Positions 43,273 to 53,182 of a DNA stretch of 64,000 nt are shown in pieces. Every line of letters starts with the position of its first letter. Positions within the stretch are counted from its first letter, which is position 1. Made by a program: the position numbers and the translations under genes. The notes beneath the pieces were generated by a model. The model searched no databases, was not told where the DNA came from, and saw only the letters and a program-made list of their open reading frames with translations. Origin of the DNA: Exiguobacterium profundum (GTDB taxonomy: Bacteria > Bacillota > Bacilli > Exiguobacteriales > Exiguobacteriaceae); contig NZ_MRSV01000001.1 of assembly GCF_001909285.1 (NCBI RefSeq), positions 294,684-358,683 of the forward strand, read 5' to 3'.

Positions 43273-44460
43273 ATGATGCAACAACCTATTCAAAAACTTT
43301 GGACGAGAGACTTTTTAATCATCTCGCTCATCAACTTTTTCCTGACGCTCATCTTTTTCTTATTGATGGTCACCATCGGGGTGCATGCCGTCGAGTCGTA
43401 CGGGGCGACCACGAGTCAAGCGGGACTCGTCACCGGCATCTTCATCATCGGGACGCTGACCGGGCGCTTGTTCATCGGTCGACTGATCGATTCGATTGGT
43501 CGGAAGAAGACACTATATATCGGGCTCGTCTTTTTCACCGCCACGATTTTATTGTACTTCGTCCATTGGGGTGTCGGTTTCTTATTGCTGACACGGTTCG
43601 TACACGGGCTCGGGATGGGATTGTCGAGTACGGCAACTGGAACTATCGTCGCGCAAGTCATTCCTGCAACACGAAAAGGTGAAGGGATCGGTTACTACAG
43701 CATGAGTTCTACTCTGGCGACAGCCATCGGGCCCTTCGTCGGATTACTTCTCAGCCAACACACGAGCTTCACCGTCATCTTCGCTCTTTGCTTTGTGATC
43801 GGGGTCATCAGTTTGGCGAGCACGTTCTTTGTGAATGTGCCTGAGGTCGACGCACCTGAAGTCGTACGTGGATTCTCTTTAAAATCGTTCGTCGAACCAA
43901 AAGCGCTACCGATCGCCTTGATTATCGGGATGGCCGCACTAAGCTACTCGAGTGTCTTGTCCTATATCAACTTCTATGCGAGTGAACTCGACTTGATCGA
44001 GGCGGCGAGCATCTTCTTCCTCGTCTATTCGGTCGCAGTCCTATTATCACGACCGATCACAGGAAAGTTGATGGACGCGCGTGGAGCGAACGTCGTCATG
44101 TATCCGGCAATCGCCATCTTCGCGATTGGACTGCTCGTGCTCAGCCAGGCGAACAGCGGTTGGATGCTTCTACTTGCCGGTGCGTTAATCGGATTAGGCT
44201 TCGGGAATATCCAATCCGGGACTCAAGCAATCGCCGTCAAGGCCTCTCCACCCCACCGAATGGGGATGGCGACATCGACCTTCTTCATCGCACTTGATGC
44301 CGGTCTAGGGTTTGGTCCTTATTTCATCGGGTTGTTGATTCCATTGACGGGCTTCTCGACACTTTATTTGATTCTTTCAGGCGTCGTTCTCTTTACCATT
44401 TTCTTGTATTACGTCATGAATGGACGGAACGAACAAAAACAACTGAACGAAGCTGCTTGA
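43273..44460 (+). CDS. MFS transporter, 12-helix multidrug-type exporter
   Basis: 395 residues, about 12 helices. MFS motif A between helices 2 and 3: GRLFIGRLIDSIGRKKTLY; motif C-like GFGPYFIGLLIP in the second half. Resembles YwoG/YttB-type exporters of Bacillus. Substrate unknown. AAGGAG 9 nt before the ATG. Separated by terminators from both neighbours. Confidence 0.8.
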   Translation: MMQQPIQKLWTRDFLIISLINFFLTLIFFLLMVTIGVHAVESYGATTSQAGLVTGIFIIGTLTGRLFIGRLIDSIGRKKTLYIGLVFFTATILLYFVHWGVGFLLLTRFVHGLGMGLSSTATGTIVAQVIPATRKGEGIGYYSMSSTLATAIGPFVGLLLSQHTSFTVIFALCFVIGVISLASTFFVNVPEVDAPEVVRGFSLKSFVEPKALPIALIIGMAALSYSSVLSYINFYASELDLIEAASIFFLVYSVAVLLSRPITGKLMDARGANVVMYPAIAIFAIGLLVLSQANSGWMLLLAGALIGLGFGNIQSGTQAIAVKASPPHRMGMATSTFFIALDAGLGFGPYFIGLLIPLTGFSTLYLILSGVVLFTIFLYYVMNGRNEQKQLNEAA

Positions 44461-44489
44461 CGGGGTGTACGTACATCCCGTCTTTTTTT
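44459..44489 (+). terminator. Terminator of the MFS gene
   Basis: GACGGGGTGT (44459-44468) pairs with ACATCCCGTC (44473-44482), then TTTTTTT. Confidence 0.85.
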
Positions 44490-44572
44490 GAAAGTTCACA
44501 CATTTGATCGAATGATGCGGTAAGATAAAAATGACGTGTAAAAAATAGAATGAACGAAATGAGGGAGACGAG

Positions 44573-46633
44573 ATGAAAGCTGACCAAACACTTCAATCCA
44601 ACGCATCGATTTTACTACGGACGTTCGATAAAATTTCAGACTATGTGTTCTTTATGGAAGTCGATGGTTCAGCATATCGCTACGTCTTCGTAAATGAGCC
44701 TGGGAAACGGGCCATCAATTGGTCAGATGCGGATGTCGGGAAGACCATCGATGAGTTGGTCCCGATCGAGACCGCTAAACTTATTACGCAGTATTACGAT
44801 GAAGCGATTCGTACAAAAAAGAGTGTCGTCTATGAAGACTACCGTCTTGCTGACTCCTTTTATACGGATACGGTCGAGGCGGATGATGTATTGACGCTCC
44901 CCCTTCATTATTTCGAGTCAGAAGTGACGCCGATTTTCAATGATGAGGGGCGCTGTACCCATATCGTCTCCGTCGTTCGTGAAGTGACGGAACGGAAGCG
45001 TCGCGAACTCGAATTGTCGATCTTAAAAGATCATCACGAGTCGCTACGACGTTATTCTCCACATGGCATCTTTGTACTCGACCATCATTTGAACATCAAA
45101 TCTGTCAACCCGGCCGTCACGGTCATCACCGGTCATACGGAACAAGATATGCTTCATCATCCGTTCCTGCATTGGCTTCCCGAGAGTGAGCGGTCTCGAG
45201 TCAGGAAAGGGTTACAATTCACGCTGTCTGGGATTCCACACAAGTATTCCATTTATGCTGAACATCAATCCGGGGAACGACTCGACTTAACCGTCCTCAA
45301 CATTCCAATCGAGGTCGGCGGTAACATTACCGGCCTGTTTGCGATCATCATCGATTTGACACCAGAGAAAAATGCCGAGCGTGCCACGGTCGAAAGCGAA
45401 CGTCGTTACCGTCAGTTGATTGAAACCATTCCGGAAGGCATCATTGTGCATCAGGAAGGACAGATTATATATGCGAACGCGATGGCACTCGCCACAATCG
45501 GAGAAACCTATCTAGAGAGTGAATCGATTTTTTCATTCATCGCAGAAGAGTATCATCAGTCCACCCGTCAACGACTTGCCTCTCTCGAGCTCGGAGGCCC
45601 CGTCCAAGACACGGAAATGGTCATCATGACTCCGAGTGGAGACAAGCTCCAGATGGATATCAGTAGCCTTCTCATCGATTATGAGGGCGAAACGGCCGTC
45701 TTAACGATTTTGCGTGATGTCACGGAGAAACGTGAAATGGAACAAGCGTTAAGACAGAGTGAGTTACAATATCGATTGATCACAGAAAACATGAGTGACC
45801 TCGTCTGCATACTAGAACGGGATGGTACTGTTCGTTATGCGTCCCCTTCTCACCGTACCGTACTCGGTTTTGCGGCCGGATATTACGAAGGGAAGAATAC
45901 GCTCGACTATATCCATCCGGACGACATCCAGATCGTCCGGGAGCAGTTGAAAGAAATGAAGGAAGAAGACATCTCCTTGACCCTTGAGTTTCGTCATTTC
46001 CATGCTGACCAGCGCTGGATTTGGCTCGAAACGAAAATTCAGGCCATCTATGATGAATCCGGACTTCTCCTACACTATTTGACGGTCAGCCGAGAAATCA
46101 TGCAGCGAAAAGCACTAGAGAAGCAACTGAAGCATTTGGCGTATCACGACACGCTGACCGATTTACCGAACCGTCGTTTCTTCCTCGCTTACCTCGAGGA
46201 AGCGATCGATCGAACCGAATTCGAGCAAGGTGAATTGGCCGTCCTCGCTCTTGACGTTGACCGATTCAAACAAATCAACGACACGTTCGGTCATGATGTG
46301 GGCGATGAGCTCTTGCGACAACTCGCTCGTCGATTGACATCCGTGCTTCGCAAACAAGATATGATTGCCAGACTTGGCGGTGATGAGTTTGCCGTTCTCA
46401 TTCGCTTCAACGATTCCTGTGCCCTACATCGGGTTGCAGAGAAAATCATTCAAGCACTACAGCGCCCATGGGAAATCGACCAACATACGTTCATTACGAC
46501 TTCAAGTGTCGGGGGTGCTCGATTTGTAAAAGGGTTGTCGACCAAACAGTTACTAAAACGTGCCGACCTCGCTCTCTATGAAGCCAAAGCAGGTGGACGA
46601 AATCAATATGCACTCGCAAAGGACCACCAATAA
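44573..46633 (+). CDS. Multi-PAS diguanylate cyclase
   Basis: 686 residues, cytosolic. Four PAS-like modules (about 1-140, 145-270, 275-390, 395-515), each followed by a PAC-type end such as SREIMQRKAL, then a GGDEF domain (about 520-680). Active site GGDEF at 602-606, with an intact inhibitory I-site RKQD (RxxD five residues before it). Makes c-di-GMP from two GTP in response to signals sensed by PAS domains. No membrane helices. Confidence 0.9.
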   Translation: MKADQTLQSNASILLRTFDKISDYVFFMEVDGSAYRYVFVNEPGKRAINWSDADVGKTIDELVPIETAKLITQYYDEAIRTKKSVVYEDYRLADSFYTDTVEADDVLTLPLHYFESEVTPIFNDEGRCTHIVSVVREVTERKRRELELSILKDHHESLRRYSPHGIFVLDHHLNIKSVNPAVTVITGHTEQDMLHHPFLHWLPESERSRVRKGLQFTLSGIPHKYSIYAEHQSGERLDLTVLNIPIEVGGNITGLFAIIIDLTPEKNAERATVESERRYRQLIETIPEGIIVHQEGQIIYANAMALATIGETYLESESIFSFIAEEYHQSTRQRLASLELGGPVQDTEMVIMTPSGDKLQMDISSLLIDYEGETAVLTILRDVTEKREMEQALRQSELQYRLITENMSDLVCILERDGTVRYASPSHRTVLGFAAGYYEGKNTLDYIHPDDIQIVREQLKEMKEEDISLTLEFRHFHADQRWIWLETKIQAIYDESGLLLHYLTVSREIMQRKALEKQLKHLAYHDTLTDLPNRRFFLAYLEEAIDRTEFEQGELAVLALDVDRFKQINDTFGHDVGDELLRQLARRLTSVLRKQDMIARLGGDEFAVLIRFNDSCALHRVAEKIIQALQRPWEIDQHTFITTSSVGGARFVKGLSTKQLLKRADLALYEAKAGGRNQYALAKDHQ

Positions 46634-46646
46634 ATGGTCCTTTTTT
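46618..46646 (+). terminator. Terminator of the diguanylate cyclase gene
   Basis: AAAGGACCA (46618-46626) pairs with TGGTCCTTT (46635-46643), with a U-run. The 5' arm covers the stop region. Confidence 0.7.
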
Positions 46647-46672
46647 CACGTGAAACATTGAAAATAAATCAT

Positions 46673-46685
46673 AAATCCGAACATT
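46673..46685 (+). promoter_or_regulatory. PurR PurBox, exact consensus match
   Basis: AAATCCGAACATT matches AWWWCCGAACWWT at 13 of 13 positions. It is 70 bp upstream of the guaC promoter. Confidence 0.6.
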
Positions 46686-46741
46686 AAACATCAATACATT
46701 CAATTTTATTCATTTTTAAGATAAATTGATTGAGTTATCCT

Positions 46742-46770
46742 TTGACTTTAAACTCTATTCACGTTATATT
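46742..46770 (+). promoter_or_regulatory. guaC promoter
   Basis: TTGACT (46742-46747), 17-nt spacer, TATATT (46765-46770). Confidence 0.65.
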
Positions 46771-46807
46771 ACCGAATGGACGAAGTTTTTTTATTGTTCA
46801 ATACGTT

Positions 46808-46820
46808 AATGTTCGTGAAT
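46808..46820 (-). promoter_or_regulatory. Second PurBox-like site, inverted
   Basis: ATTCACGAACATT on the minus strand matches the PurBox at 11 of 13 positions. It lies in the guaC untranslated leader. Confidence 0.45.
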
Positions 46821-46833
46821 AGGGGTGCGATAT

Positions 46834-47817
46834 ATGGATAAAGTATTTGATTACGAAGATATTCAATTAATTCCTGCAAAATGTATTGTCGACAGTCGTT
46901 CGGAATGTAACCCGACCGTCGAGCTTGGTGGCTTCACGTTCCGATTACCGGTCGTTCCGGCTAACATGCAGACGATTATCGATGAAAAGGTCGCATTGAT
47001 GCTGGCCAAGAACGGATATTTTTACATCATGCATCGCTTCAATCCAGAGACGCGCCTGGCGTTTATCCAAGACATGCATGAGCGTGGTTTGTATGCATCC
47101 ATCAGTGTCGGCGTGAAGGAAGAAGAGTATGGGTTTATCGAAATGCTCAAATCCACCGGTCATACGCCAGAATTTATTACAATCGATATCGCTCACGGTC
47201 ATTCGAATGCGGTCATCCGAATGATTCAGCATATCAAACACCATCTTCCTGGATCATTCGTCATCGCGGGGAACGTCGGGACACCAGAGGCCGTTCGCGA
47301 ATTAGAGCATGCCGGAGCGGATGCGACGAAGGTTGGAATCGGTCCTGGTAAAGTGTGTATCACGAAAATCAAAACAGGTTTTGGTACCGGGGGCTGGCAA
47401 TTGGCTGCACTTCGCTGGTGTGCCAAAGCAGCGACGAAACCGATTATCGCGGATGGGGGCATCCGTACTCACGGTGACATCGCCAAATCGATTCGCTTCG
47501 GCGCTTCGATGGTCATGATTGGTTCATTGTTCGCAGGACACGATGAATCACCGGGGGAAACGTTCGAGCAAGACGGGAAACAATTGAAAGAGTATTTCGG
47601 TTCTGCTTCTGAGTTCCAAAAGGGTGAGCGAAAGAACGTCGAGGGGAAAAAGATGTTTGTCGAACACAAAGGGGCACTACAAGATACATTGACCGAGATG
47701 GAGCAAGACCTCCAATCGGCGATTTCTTACGCGGGTGGTGACAGTCTCGAGGCATTGCGCACCGTAGACTACGTCATGGTGAAAAATTCAATCTTCAATG
47801 GGGATAAAGTGTATTAA
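46834..47817 (+). CDS. guaC: GMP reductase
   Basis: 327 residues of the GuaC2 type. Catalytic Cys175 in [15 protein letters not shown]-binding [14 protein letters not shown] (around residues 210-222: [14 protein letters not shown]), and the flap region FFVNGT-like [12 protein letters not shown]. Deaminates GMP to IMP with NADPH, linking guanine to adenine nucleotide supply. Start ATG at 46834 follows AGGGG by 8 nt; the earlier GTG at 46825 falls within that site. PurBox motifs upstream match PurR control of guaC (yumD) in B. subtilis. Confidence 0.93.
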   Translation: MDKVFDYEDIQLIPAKCIVDSRSECNPTVELGGFTFRLPVVPANMQTIIDEKVALMLAKNGYFYIMHRFNPETRLAFIQDMHERGLYASISVGVKEEEYGFIEMLKSTGHTPEFITIDIAHGHSNAVIRMIQHIKHHLPGSFVIAGNVGTPEAVRELEHAGADATKVGIGPGKVCITKIKTGFGTGGWQLAALRWCAKAATKPIIADGGIRTHGDIAKSIRFGASMVMIGSLFAGHDESPGETFEQDGKQLKEYFGSASEFQKGERKNVEGKKMFVEHKGALQDTLTEMEQDLQSAISYAGGDSLEALRTVDYVMVKNSIFNGDKVY

Positions 47818-47841
47818 AAAGGCGACCTCGTGTCGCCTTTT
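47817..47841. terminator. Bidirectional terminator between guaC and the acetyltransferase
   Basis: AAAAGGCGAC (47817-47826) pairs with GTCGCCTTTT (47832-47841). Confidence 0.85.
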
Positions 47842-48274
47842 ATAATTGCTTCATCATCATATAGTAATCCGATCCCGGCGGATAGTCCGGTAGCACACCT
47901 ATTACCGTGTAACCGAATCGCTCATAAAACGGTTTCGCTTGAAACGAGAACGTCGTCAATTTCACACGCGTCGCACCGAGCGACTTCGCTAACGCCTCCC
48001 CTTCTCCAAGCAATTGGCTACCGATGCCCTGACCATGAAAGTCTGCATCGACCCAAAGGCGATCCAAATCGAACCATCCCCAATACACACTCCCATATAA
48101 GCCGGCGATCACCCGTCCTTCTTGCTCCACTTTCAACTGAATGGTCGGCACGTGCGCCTCGCGAATGTCACGATGGTAAATCGAACGAACGTTGTTATAC
48201 TCACGTAATTGAGTGGTCAAAAACTGTTGGAACGTCTCGTCTTCCTCGTGAATCCGCGTGATAGTGTAAGTCAT
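47840..48274 (-). CDS. GNAT family N-acetyltransferase
   Basis: 144 residues. Acetyl-CoA loop FHGQGIGSQLLGEGE (about 82-96), and a C-terminal FYERFGY pattern typical of GNAT. Substrate unknown. Last gene of a four-gene minus-strand operon; its start overlaps the upstream stop (ATGA). Confidence 0.82.
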   Translation of the reverse strand: MTYTITRIHEEDETFQQFLTTQLREYNNVRSIYHRDIREAHVPTIQLKVEQEGRVIAGLYGSVYWGWFDLDRLWVDADFHGQGIGSQLLGEGEALAKSLGATRVKLTTFSFQAKPFYERFGYTVIGVLPDYPPGSDYYMMMKQL

Positions 48275-49128
48275 CTTCCCACCGTCCCGTTCACAAAAAA
48301 CGTAATCAACTCGTTCTCTTCCTCGGTGATCTCCCGATTGACGAGTGAAGCATACGACTGCGTGATTTCATCAATATTTCCTGGGAAATTATTCGAAATG
48401 GTGGCGATTCGTCTTAATGCAAGGCAATCTTCTGCGAAGGATTCACGACTCACCATCTCACCGTGTGACCAGACAATCTGTTTAGCATCAAACGATTCCA
48501 ATACATTCAACAACCGCAGGGTTTCTTCCGGAGTCATTCGCCATGTCGGAGAATAGATGTCTGCGTATAACGCGTCTCCTAAAAATAATACCCGTTCTTC
48601 TACGACGTAAAGGACAACCGCATCTTTTGCGTGGTCTCCTCCGACATGTCGTAACACGACGTGAACGCCACCGAGGTCGAGTGTCAGCGATTCTTGAAAC
48701 GTCAGCGTAGGTAATACGATTTTGATGTCGCGCGCGTCTCCATATTCTTCACGGATTGCTTCCGCGCAAAATGCGATTTCAATCCCTTCCGCCACCCGCT
48801 CATCGAGAGAGACATCATCCCAAGCATATGGGACAAGTTTTTCCATTCCCTGTTTGGTCGCTTCACTCGCAATGGAGACTATTCCTTCAAGTGCAGGTAA
48901 ACCGAAGATGTGATCCCAATGCCAATGCGTCAATGCGACCATCGACGGCGCACGTAGGCCTTGTTTTTCTAGCTGTTCTAAAAACAACGAGGCGTGCGAA
49001 ACGGAATTGCCCGCATCGATGAGCAGCGTATGCGTATCGCCGATAACGGCACCGAGAATTGGTCGATCGGTACGGTCAACGGGTGTCATATACCAAAAAC
49101 GTTCCGAATGTTTGATTAAGGTTTGCAT
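48271..49128 (-). CDS. Metallo-beta-lactamase-fold hydrolase
   Basis: 285 residues. Zinc motif HWHWDH (68-73), second-metal Asp in FLGDALYAD and a His in VWSHGE. Other metal site His in RHVGGDHAKD. Branch of unknown substrate. The start overlaps the preceding P-loop gene's end by 13 nt; the downstream GNAT overlaps by 4 nt, so it is tightly co-translated. Confidence 0.8.
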   Translation of the reverse strand: MQTLIKHSERFWYMTPVDRTDRPILGAVIGDTHTLLIDAGNSVSHASLFLEQLEKQGLRAPSMVALTHWHWDHIFGLPALEGIVSIASEATKQGMEKLVPYAWDDVSLDERVAEGIEIAFCAEAIREEYGDARDIKIVLPTLTFQESLTLDLGGVHVVLRHVGGDHAKDAVVLYVVEERVLFLGDALYADIYSPTWRMTPEETLRLLNVLESFDAKQIVWSHGEMVSRESFAEDCLALRRIATISNNFPGNIDEITQSYASLVNREITEEENELITFFVNGTVGR

Positions 49129-49871
49129 GTACGAATCGACTCCTCCTCTAATAAATTCGTTAATTCTTCGAATGAATGCCGATTATCATTTTGAATCCGA
49201 GCGTGGCGAAGAGGTAATTGTTTCAACAGTTCAAGCTCACGTCGTTGGCGTTCCACTAAAATCTCAATCGTTCCGGCCATACCCTTATGCGCATGGTTCA
49301 CACCATAGGTGCCGCTCGTATAATACTCGACAAAACCGCTTTGCCATCCCATCGGTCGTTCATCATATACAATCGGAAAGATGCGTGCAACGTCATCCAA
49401 TGCCAAATAAACGACCATCGGATCAATCGGTTTCAGAATGTCTGCGACCTCTTGAACGTATGCTTCCACGTCCGCTAACGGAACATCTTGGGCAACCATT
49501 CCAATGGTGAAAGGATTTTGGAGCAACGCACATTCAAAGATGACGTCCTCTTCCTCCCTATCTAACTTTTGAACATAACGCCGCCAGCGTTCGCACATGA
49601 TTCGTGTGTGAAGGGCGAAAGGTAACTCGTAGACGTCTGTTCCGATCCGTTCTTCATCACCATCATAACGGACGAGCCACCCTTTTTCGATTTCATCGAG
49701 AATGCGACCGGTTGATGGTTTGTCCTCGACCCAATAGACATCATGCATATCCACGGGGTGTGACGCATCTACTTCCGAATAGAACTTGCCATTCCTTTTA
49801 TCTCGCAGCCTCTCGGCAAATGTAGACTTTCCGCTTCCTGGCAATCCTTCAATCAGCCATAATCTCCCCAT
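49116..49871 (-). CDS. P-loop kinase-like ATPase
   Basis: 251 residues. Walker A GLPGSGKST (9-17) near the N terminus, as in small-molecule kinases. Later motifs: a Walker B-like DVIFECALLQNP and a lid-like Arg cluster. Could be a nucleoside or sugar kinase-like enzyme; substrate unknown. Starts 2 nt after the upstream GGDEF-EAL stop. Confidence 0.65.
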   Translation of the reverse strand: MGRLWLIEGLPGSGKSTFAERLRDKRNGKFYSEVDASHPVDMHDVYWVEDKPSTGRILDEIEKGWLVRYDGDEERIGTDVYELPFALHTRIMCERWRRYVQKLDREEEDVIFECALLQNPFTIGMVAQDVPLADVEAYVQEVADILKPIDPMVVYLALDDVARIFPIVYDERPMGWQSGFVEYYTSGTYGVNHAHKGMAGTIEILVERQRRELELLKQLPLRHARIQNDNRHSFEELTNLLEEESIRTCKP

Positions 49872-49873
49872 AC

Positions 49874-52800
49874 TTAAATCCCCTTGTCATCTGAGTATCC
49901 ACCATATTGGAACCACTGGTCTCCTCCATTGTTCTTTGCAATATACATCGCTGCATCTGCTTGTTGAAGAAGCGAATCGACGGTGTCGGTCGACTTGACT
50001 AGGGTGACGCCAACACTTGCCGTAAGATGAATGACTTCACCATTCGACGCGTCTATTCCCTGGGAAATAACTTCATTGAGCTGTTCAATCCCACTCAGTG
50101 GACCCGTTTGCACCAACATGAATTCATCGTCTGAAAAACGGTACACTTGACCACCAACATGCTGGACGAATTCATTTAATCGTTGTGCGATTTCAATTAA
50201 CACTTCATCCCCTATCATGTGCCCGTACTGATCGTTGATTCTTTTAAAATCGTCTAGATTGACCAGTGTCACTGTAATCGCTGGCGTCCGGTTCATGTTT
50301 TTGTATAAATCGGTCGTGAGCGTATGACGATTATACAGTTTGGTCAGCTGATCTTGTTTTGCGATTCGAATCATCTCGCGTTGTTTCCGTTCCTTTCGAA
50401 TCCCGTTCTCCATCCATCGTGCAAGCAATCGTACCGTCCCAGTCAACTCTTGCAACGTTTCCTCATCAAGATGATCATTCAAATTGCCTTGCTCCGAGAG
50501 AAGAACGACCCAGCCAAACACTTGATGCGCATGCGTCAAAGGAAAACTGACTAGCCTCGTGAATTCGATACCGTCTACAATCAGATCACCTTCCTGAAGC
50601 GTTTGCGCGCCGACCGTTGTCAGTTGATGTAGGGAATGCAGTTCTTCTTCCCCCCAAGTCAAACGAGAGACCCCATGCTCTACTAGAAGACGATGCGAAG
50701 GCTCAATCGAGAAGATGACCCCGTGGGAGTAACCGACCCATTCCAATAAAATTTCTTGAACCCGGGCCAATTGATCTTGGAACGGTACACGCAATGCCGT
50801 CGCTTCGTACAATGCCTCGATTGATTGTTGTCGAGTGATTTGTCTTCTCGAGACTTCCGTGTGCTCGATCTCTGTCATGACCCAATGCGTAAACGATTCG
50901 AGCGCCTTCAAGTTTTCTTCTGAGAACGTTCTCGCCTGCCCATCCACTACGCAAAGTGTGCCGATGACGTGACCTTGCTTCGTCCGCAACGGTACACCTG
51001 CATAAAATCCGATTCGGTCAATCCAAGGACTGTCACTTTCAATCGCTGCTGCCGCAACATCTTCAATCACCAGCGGAGACTCTGATGTGACAACCCGATT
51101 ACATAACGTCCATTCCCGTTTGAGGTGAGCGGATTCGAGCTCGATACCGACACACGATTTGAACCACTGTTGGTCTGTCGTCATGATCGAAATGAATGCG
51201 ATTGGCATCTGAAAGGTTTGTGCGACCAATCGGGAGATCCGGTCAAATCGTTCCTCTTGTGGCGTATTTAAAATTTCCAATCGTAATATCGCTTTGAGTC
51301 GTTGCAATTCACGCTCATCTAGAGAAGGATGCAACAACTGCGCAGGCTGCTCGATCTTCGATAACATCATCTGATGGGAATACAAGATTCCGAGCGCCTC
51401 TTCTAACTCCGCGAGCGGCATCGGACGACTGAAGAAATACCCTTGAATCTCATCGCAGCCGAGCTGACGTAAGATCCGATATTGTTCTTCCGTCTCCACA
51501 CCTTCAGCCGTCACCTCTAACTCTAGCTTTTTGGCCAACGAGACAATCAGTTTGACGATTTCATACTCTTTCATGCCGCTCTCCTGATCGAGTTGCGCGA
51601 CGAACGACCGGTCGATCTTGATTCCATCAATCTCGAACAACTTCAAATAATTCAACGAGGAATAACTGACCCCAAAGTCATCAATCAACAGTCGAAATCC
51701 TTGTTGTTTGAGCGATTCGACCGTTTTGATCGCCGCTACCGGTTCATGCATCAACGTGTGCTCGGTCACCTCAAACTCAAATTGTTCTGGCACAAGACCA
51801 TACGATGCAATGATCGCAACCAGTTCATTCATATGGTGTTCATGAAATAAATTCGGTGAGACATTCACAGCCACGCGGCGCCCTTCAAACTGCTCAGGTT
51901 GTGACGACACATCCTGACATACCCGATTCATGACGAATCGTGTCACGTCTTCGATCAAGAGTGACTGTTCAGCCACACGAATGAACGTTTCAGGTGAAAT
52001 GAATCCGAGAACAGGACTCTCCCAGCGAATGAGTGCCTCAAAATGAATCGCACCGTCCATCGACACTTTCGGTTGATACACCATGTATAACTCATCTAGC
52101 TTCAACGCTTTGACCAGTTCCGTTTCGATCATCATCTCATCGATGTAACGCTGCACGTACTCATCGTGTTCATATAAACGAATCGTTTGATTTCCCGTCT
52201 GACGCGCTTCCAACAGAGCCGTGGAGGCGTTCATGATGACACGGTCGGCATCCGCTGTACCGGCACCAATCCCGATACAACTCGATAACGGGAATTCGGC
52301 CTCCGCCACTTGATACGAATGATCTGCAATCACGTCAAGCAAATGCTCGGCGTACATGTATGCCAACCGGATTGGAGTATGAGGTAACACCGCGATAAAG
52401 TCTTCACCGTCTACTCGACCGATAATTGAACCTTTCGGAAGCGTATTCGCTAATTGACGTGTGATGTCTTTAATCAACTGATTCGAGCGCTCCACACCTT
52501 GAAGCGACATCATCATCTTGAAACGGTTGATGTGAAGGCGCATGACGCTCGTCTCTTCCATATCATGTTGCTCGAACAATTGGTCGAGCTCCAATTTGAC
52601 TTTCATCAGATTTGGCATACCGGTCAAATAGTCCATATGCTCGATACTCTTTAACAACTTGATCTCCGCCTCCTCGGATAAATCAGTTGTCAAACCGAGT
52701 ACATAACGAACGAGTCCATCCTCATCTTCAATCGGTACAAGCATAGAAGAAGCGAATCGGGCCGTATTGGAGTCGATGTTCATTTGCGACATGAAGTAGA

Positions 52801-53044
52801 CCGGCTCCCCTGTCTCAACGACCGCATCATAATGTTCAATCAATTCCTCGACCACTTCCGAGCGATACATCTCATGTAAATACCGCCCTTCTACATCACT
52901 TGGAAGCGAAGAGGCCACCTTCCCCTGTTCGCTCACACTTACGTAACGATAGCCTGCCTCTGTCACTTCCATTAGAAATACCATTCGATACAAGCGTGTG
53001 AACAGCTCGAATAGATAATATGGGTCGCCTTTCATCCGTTGCAT
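49874..53044 (-). CDS. GGDEF-EAL-GAF-GAF-GGDEF signalling protein
   Basis: 1056 residues from the ATG after GGAGGG. Layout: N-terminal PAS-like (about 1-120), GGDEF with degenerate DGEDF (about 135-300), EAL (about 315-555), two GAF domains (about 600-745 and 760-900) and a second GGDEF with SDDEF (about 905-1050). EAL residues are all present: EALIRWE, NVSPN, EVTEH, DDFGVSYSS, KIDRSF, AEGVETEEQ and the end GYFFSRPMP, so c-di-GMP hydrolysis is likely. Neither GGDEF has the canonical motif, so they probably bind GTP or only regulate. No membrane helices; cytosolic. First gene of the operon. Confidence 0.88.
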   Translation of the reverse strand: MQRMKGDPYYLFELFTRLYRMVFLMEVTEAGYRYVSVSEQGKVASSLPSDVEGRYLHEMYRSEVVEELIEHYDAVVETGEPVYFMSQMNIDSNTARFASSMLVPIEDEDGLVRYVLGLTTDLSEEAEIKLLKSIEHMDYLTGMPNLMKVKLELDQLFEQHDMEETSVMRLHINRFKMMMSLQGVERSNQLIKDITRQLANTLPKGSIIGRVDGEDFIAVLPHTPIRLAYMYAEHLLDVIADHSYQVAEAEFPLSSCIGIGAGTADADRVIMNASTALLEARQTGNQTIRLYEHDEYVQRYIDEMMIETELVKALKLDELYMVYQPKVSMDGAIHFEALIRWESPVLGFISPETFIRVAEQSLLIEDVTRFVMNRVCQDVSSQPEQFEGRRVAVNVSPNLFHEHHMNELVAIIASYGLVPEQFEFEVTEHTLMHEPVAAIKTVESLKQQGFRLLIDDFGVSYSSLNYLKLFEIDGIKIDRSFVAQLDQESGMKEYEIVKLIVSLAKKLELEVTAEGVETEEQYRILRQLGCDEIQGYFFSRPMPLAELEEALGILYSHQMMLSKIEQPAQLLHPSLDERELQRLKAILRLEILNTPQEERFDRISRLVAQTFQMPIAFISIMTTDQQWFKSCVGIELESAHLKREWTLCNRVVTSESPLVIEDVAAAAIESDSPWIDRIGFYAGVPLRTKQGHVIGTLCVVDGQARTFSEENLKALESFTHWVMTEIEHTEVSRRQITRQQSIEALYEATALRVPFQDQLARVQEILLEWVGYSHGVIFSIEPSHRLLVEHGVSRLTWGEEELHSLHQLTTVGAQTLQEGDLIVDGIEFTRLVSFPLTHAHQVFGWVVLLSEQGNLNDHLDEETLQELTGTVRLLARWMENGIRKERKQREMIRIAKQDQLTKLYNRHTLTTDLYKNMNRTPAITVTLVNLDDFKRINDQYGHMIGDEVLIEIAQRLNEFVQHVGGQVYRFSDDEFMLVQTGPLSGIEQLNEVISQGIDASNGEVIHLTASVGVTLVKSTDTVDSLLQQADAAMYIAKNNGGDQWFQYGGYSDDKGI

Positions 53045-53142
53045 CGTATCCCTCCACCCGTTCCTTTTTCTTATAGTGTAGTTGGTTTCGCTCAAACTAT
53101 GGAGAAAACCTTTGAAAAAATGGGGAAACGTTTTTCTCTTAT

Positions 53143-53173
53143 AAAAAAACACCCTCTCATACTTGAGAAGGTG
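53143..53173 (-). terminator. Terminator of the LLM oxidoreductase gene
   Basis: CACCTTCTC/GAGAGGGTG stem (53150-53158 with 53165-53173, one mismatch), followed by a U-run on the minus strand. Confidence 0.75.
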
Positions 53174-53182
53174 CTCTTCAGG

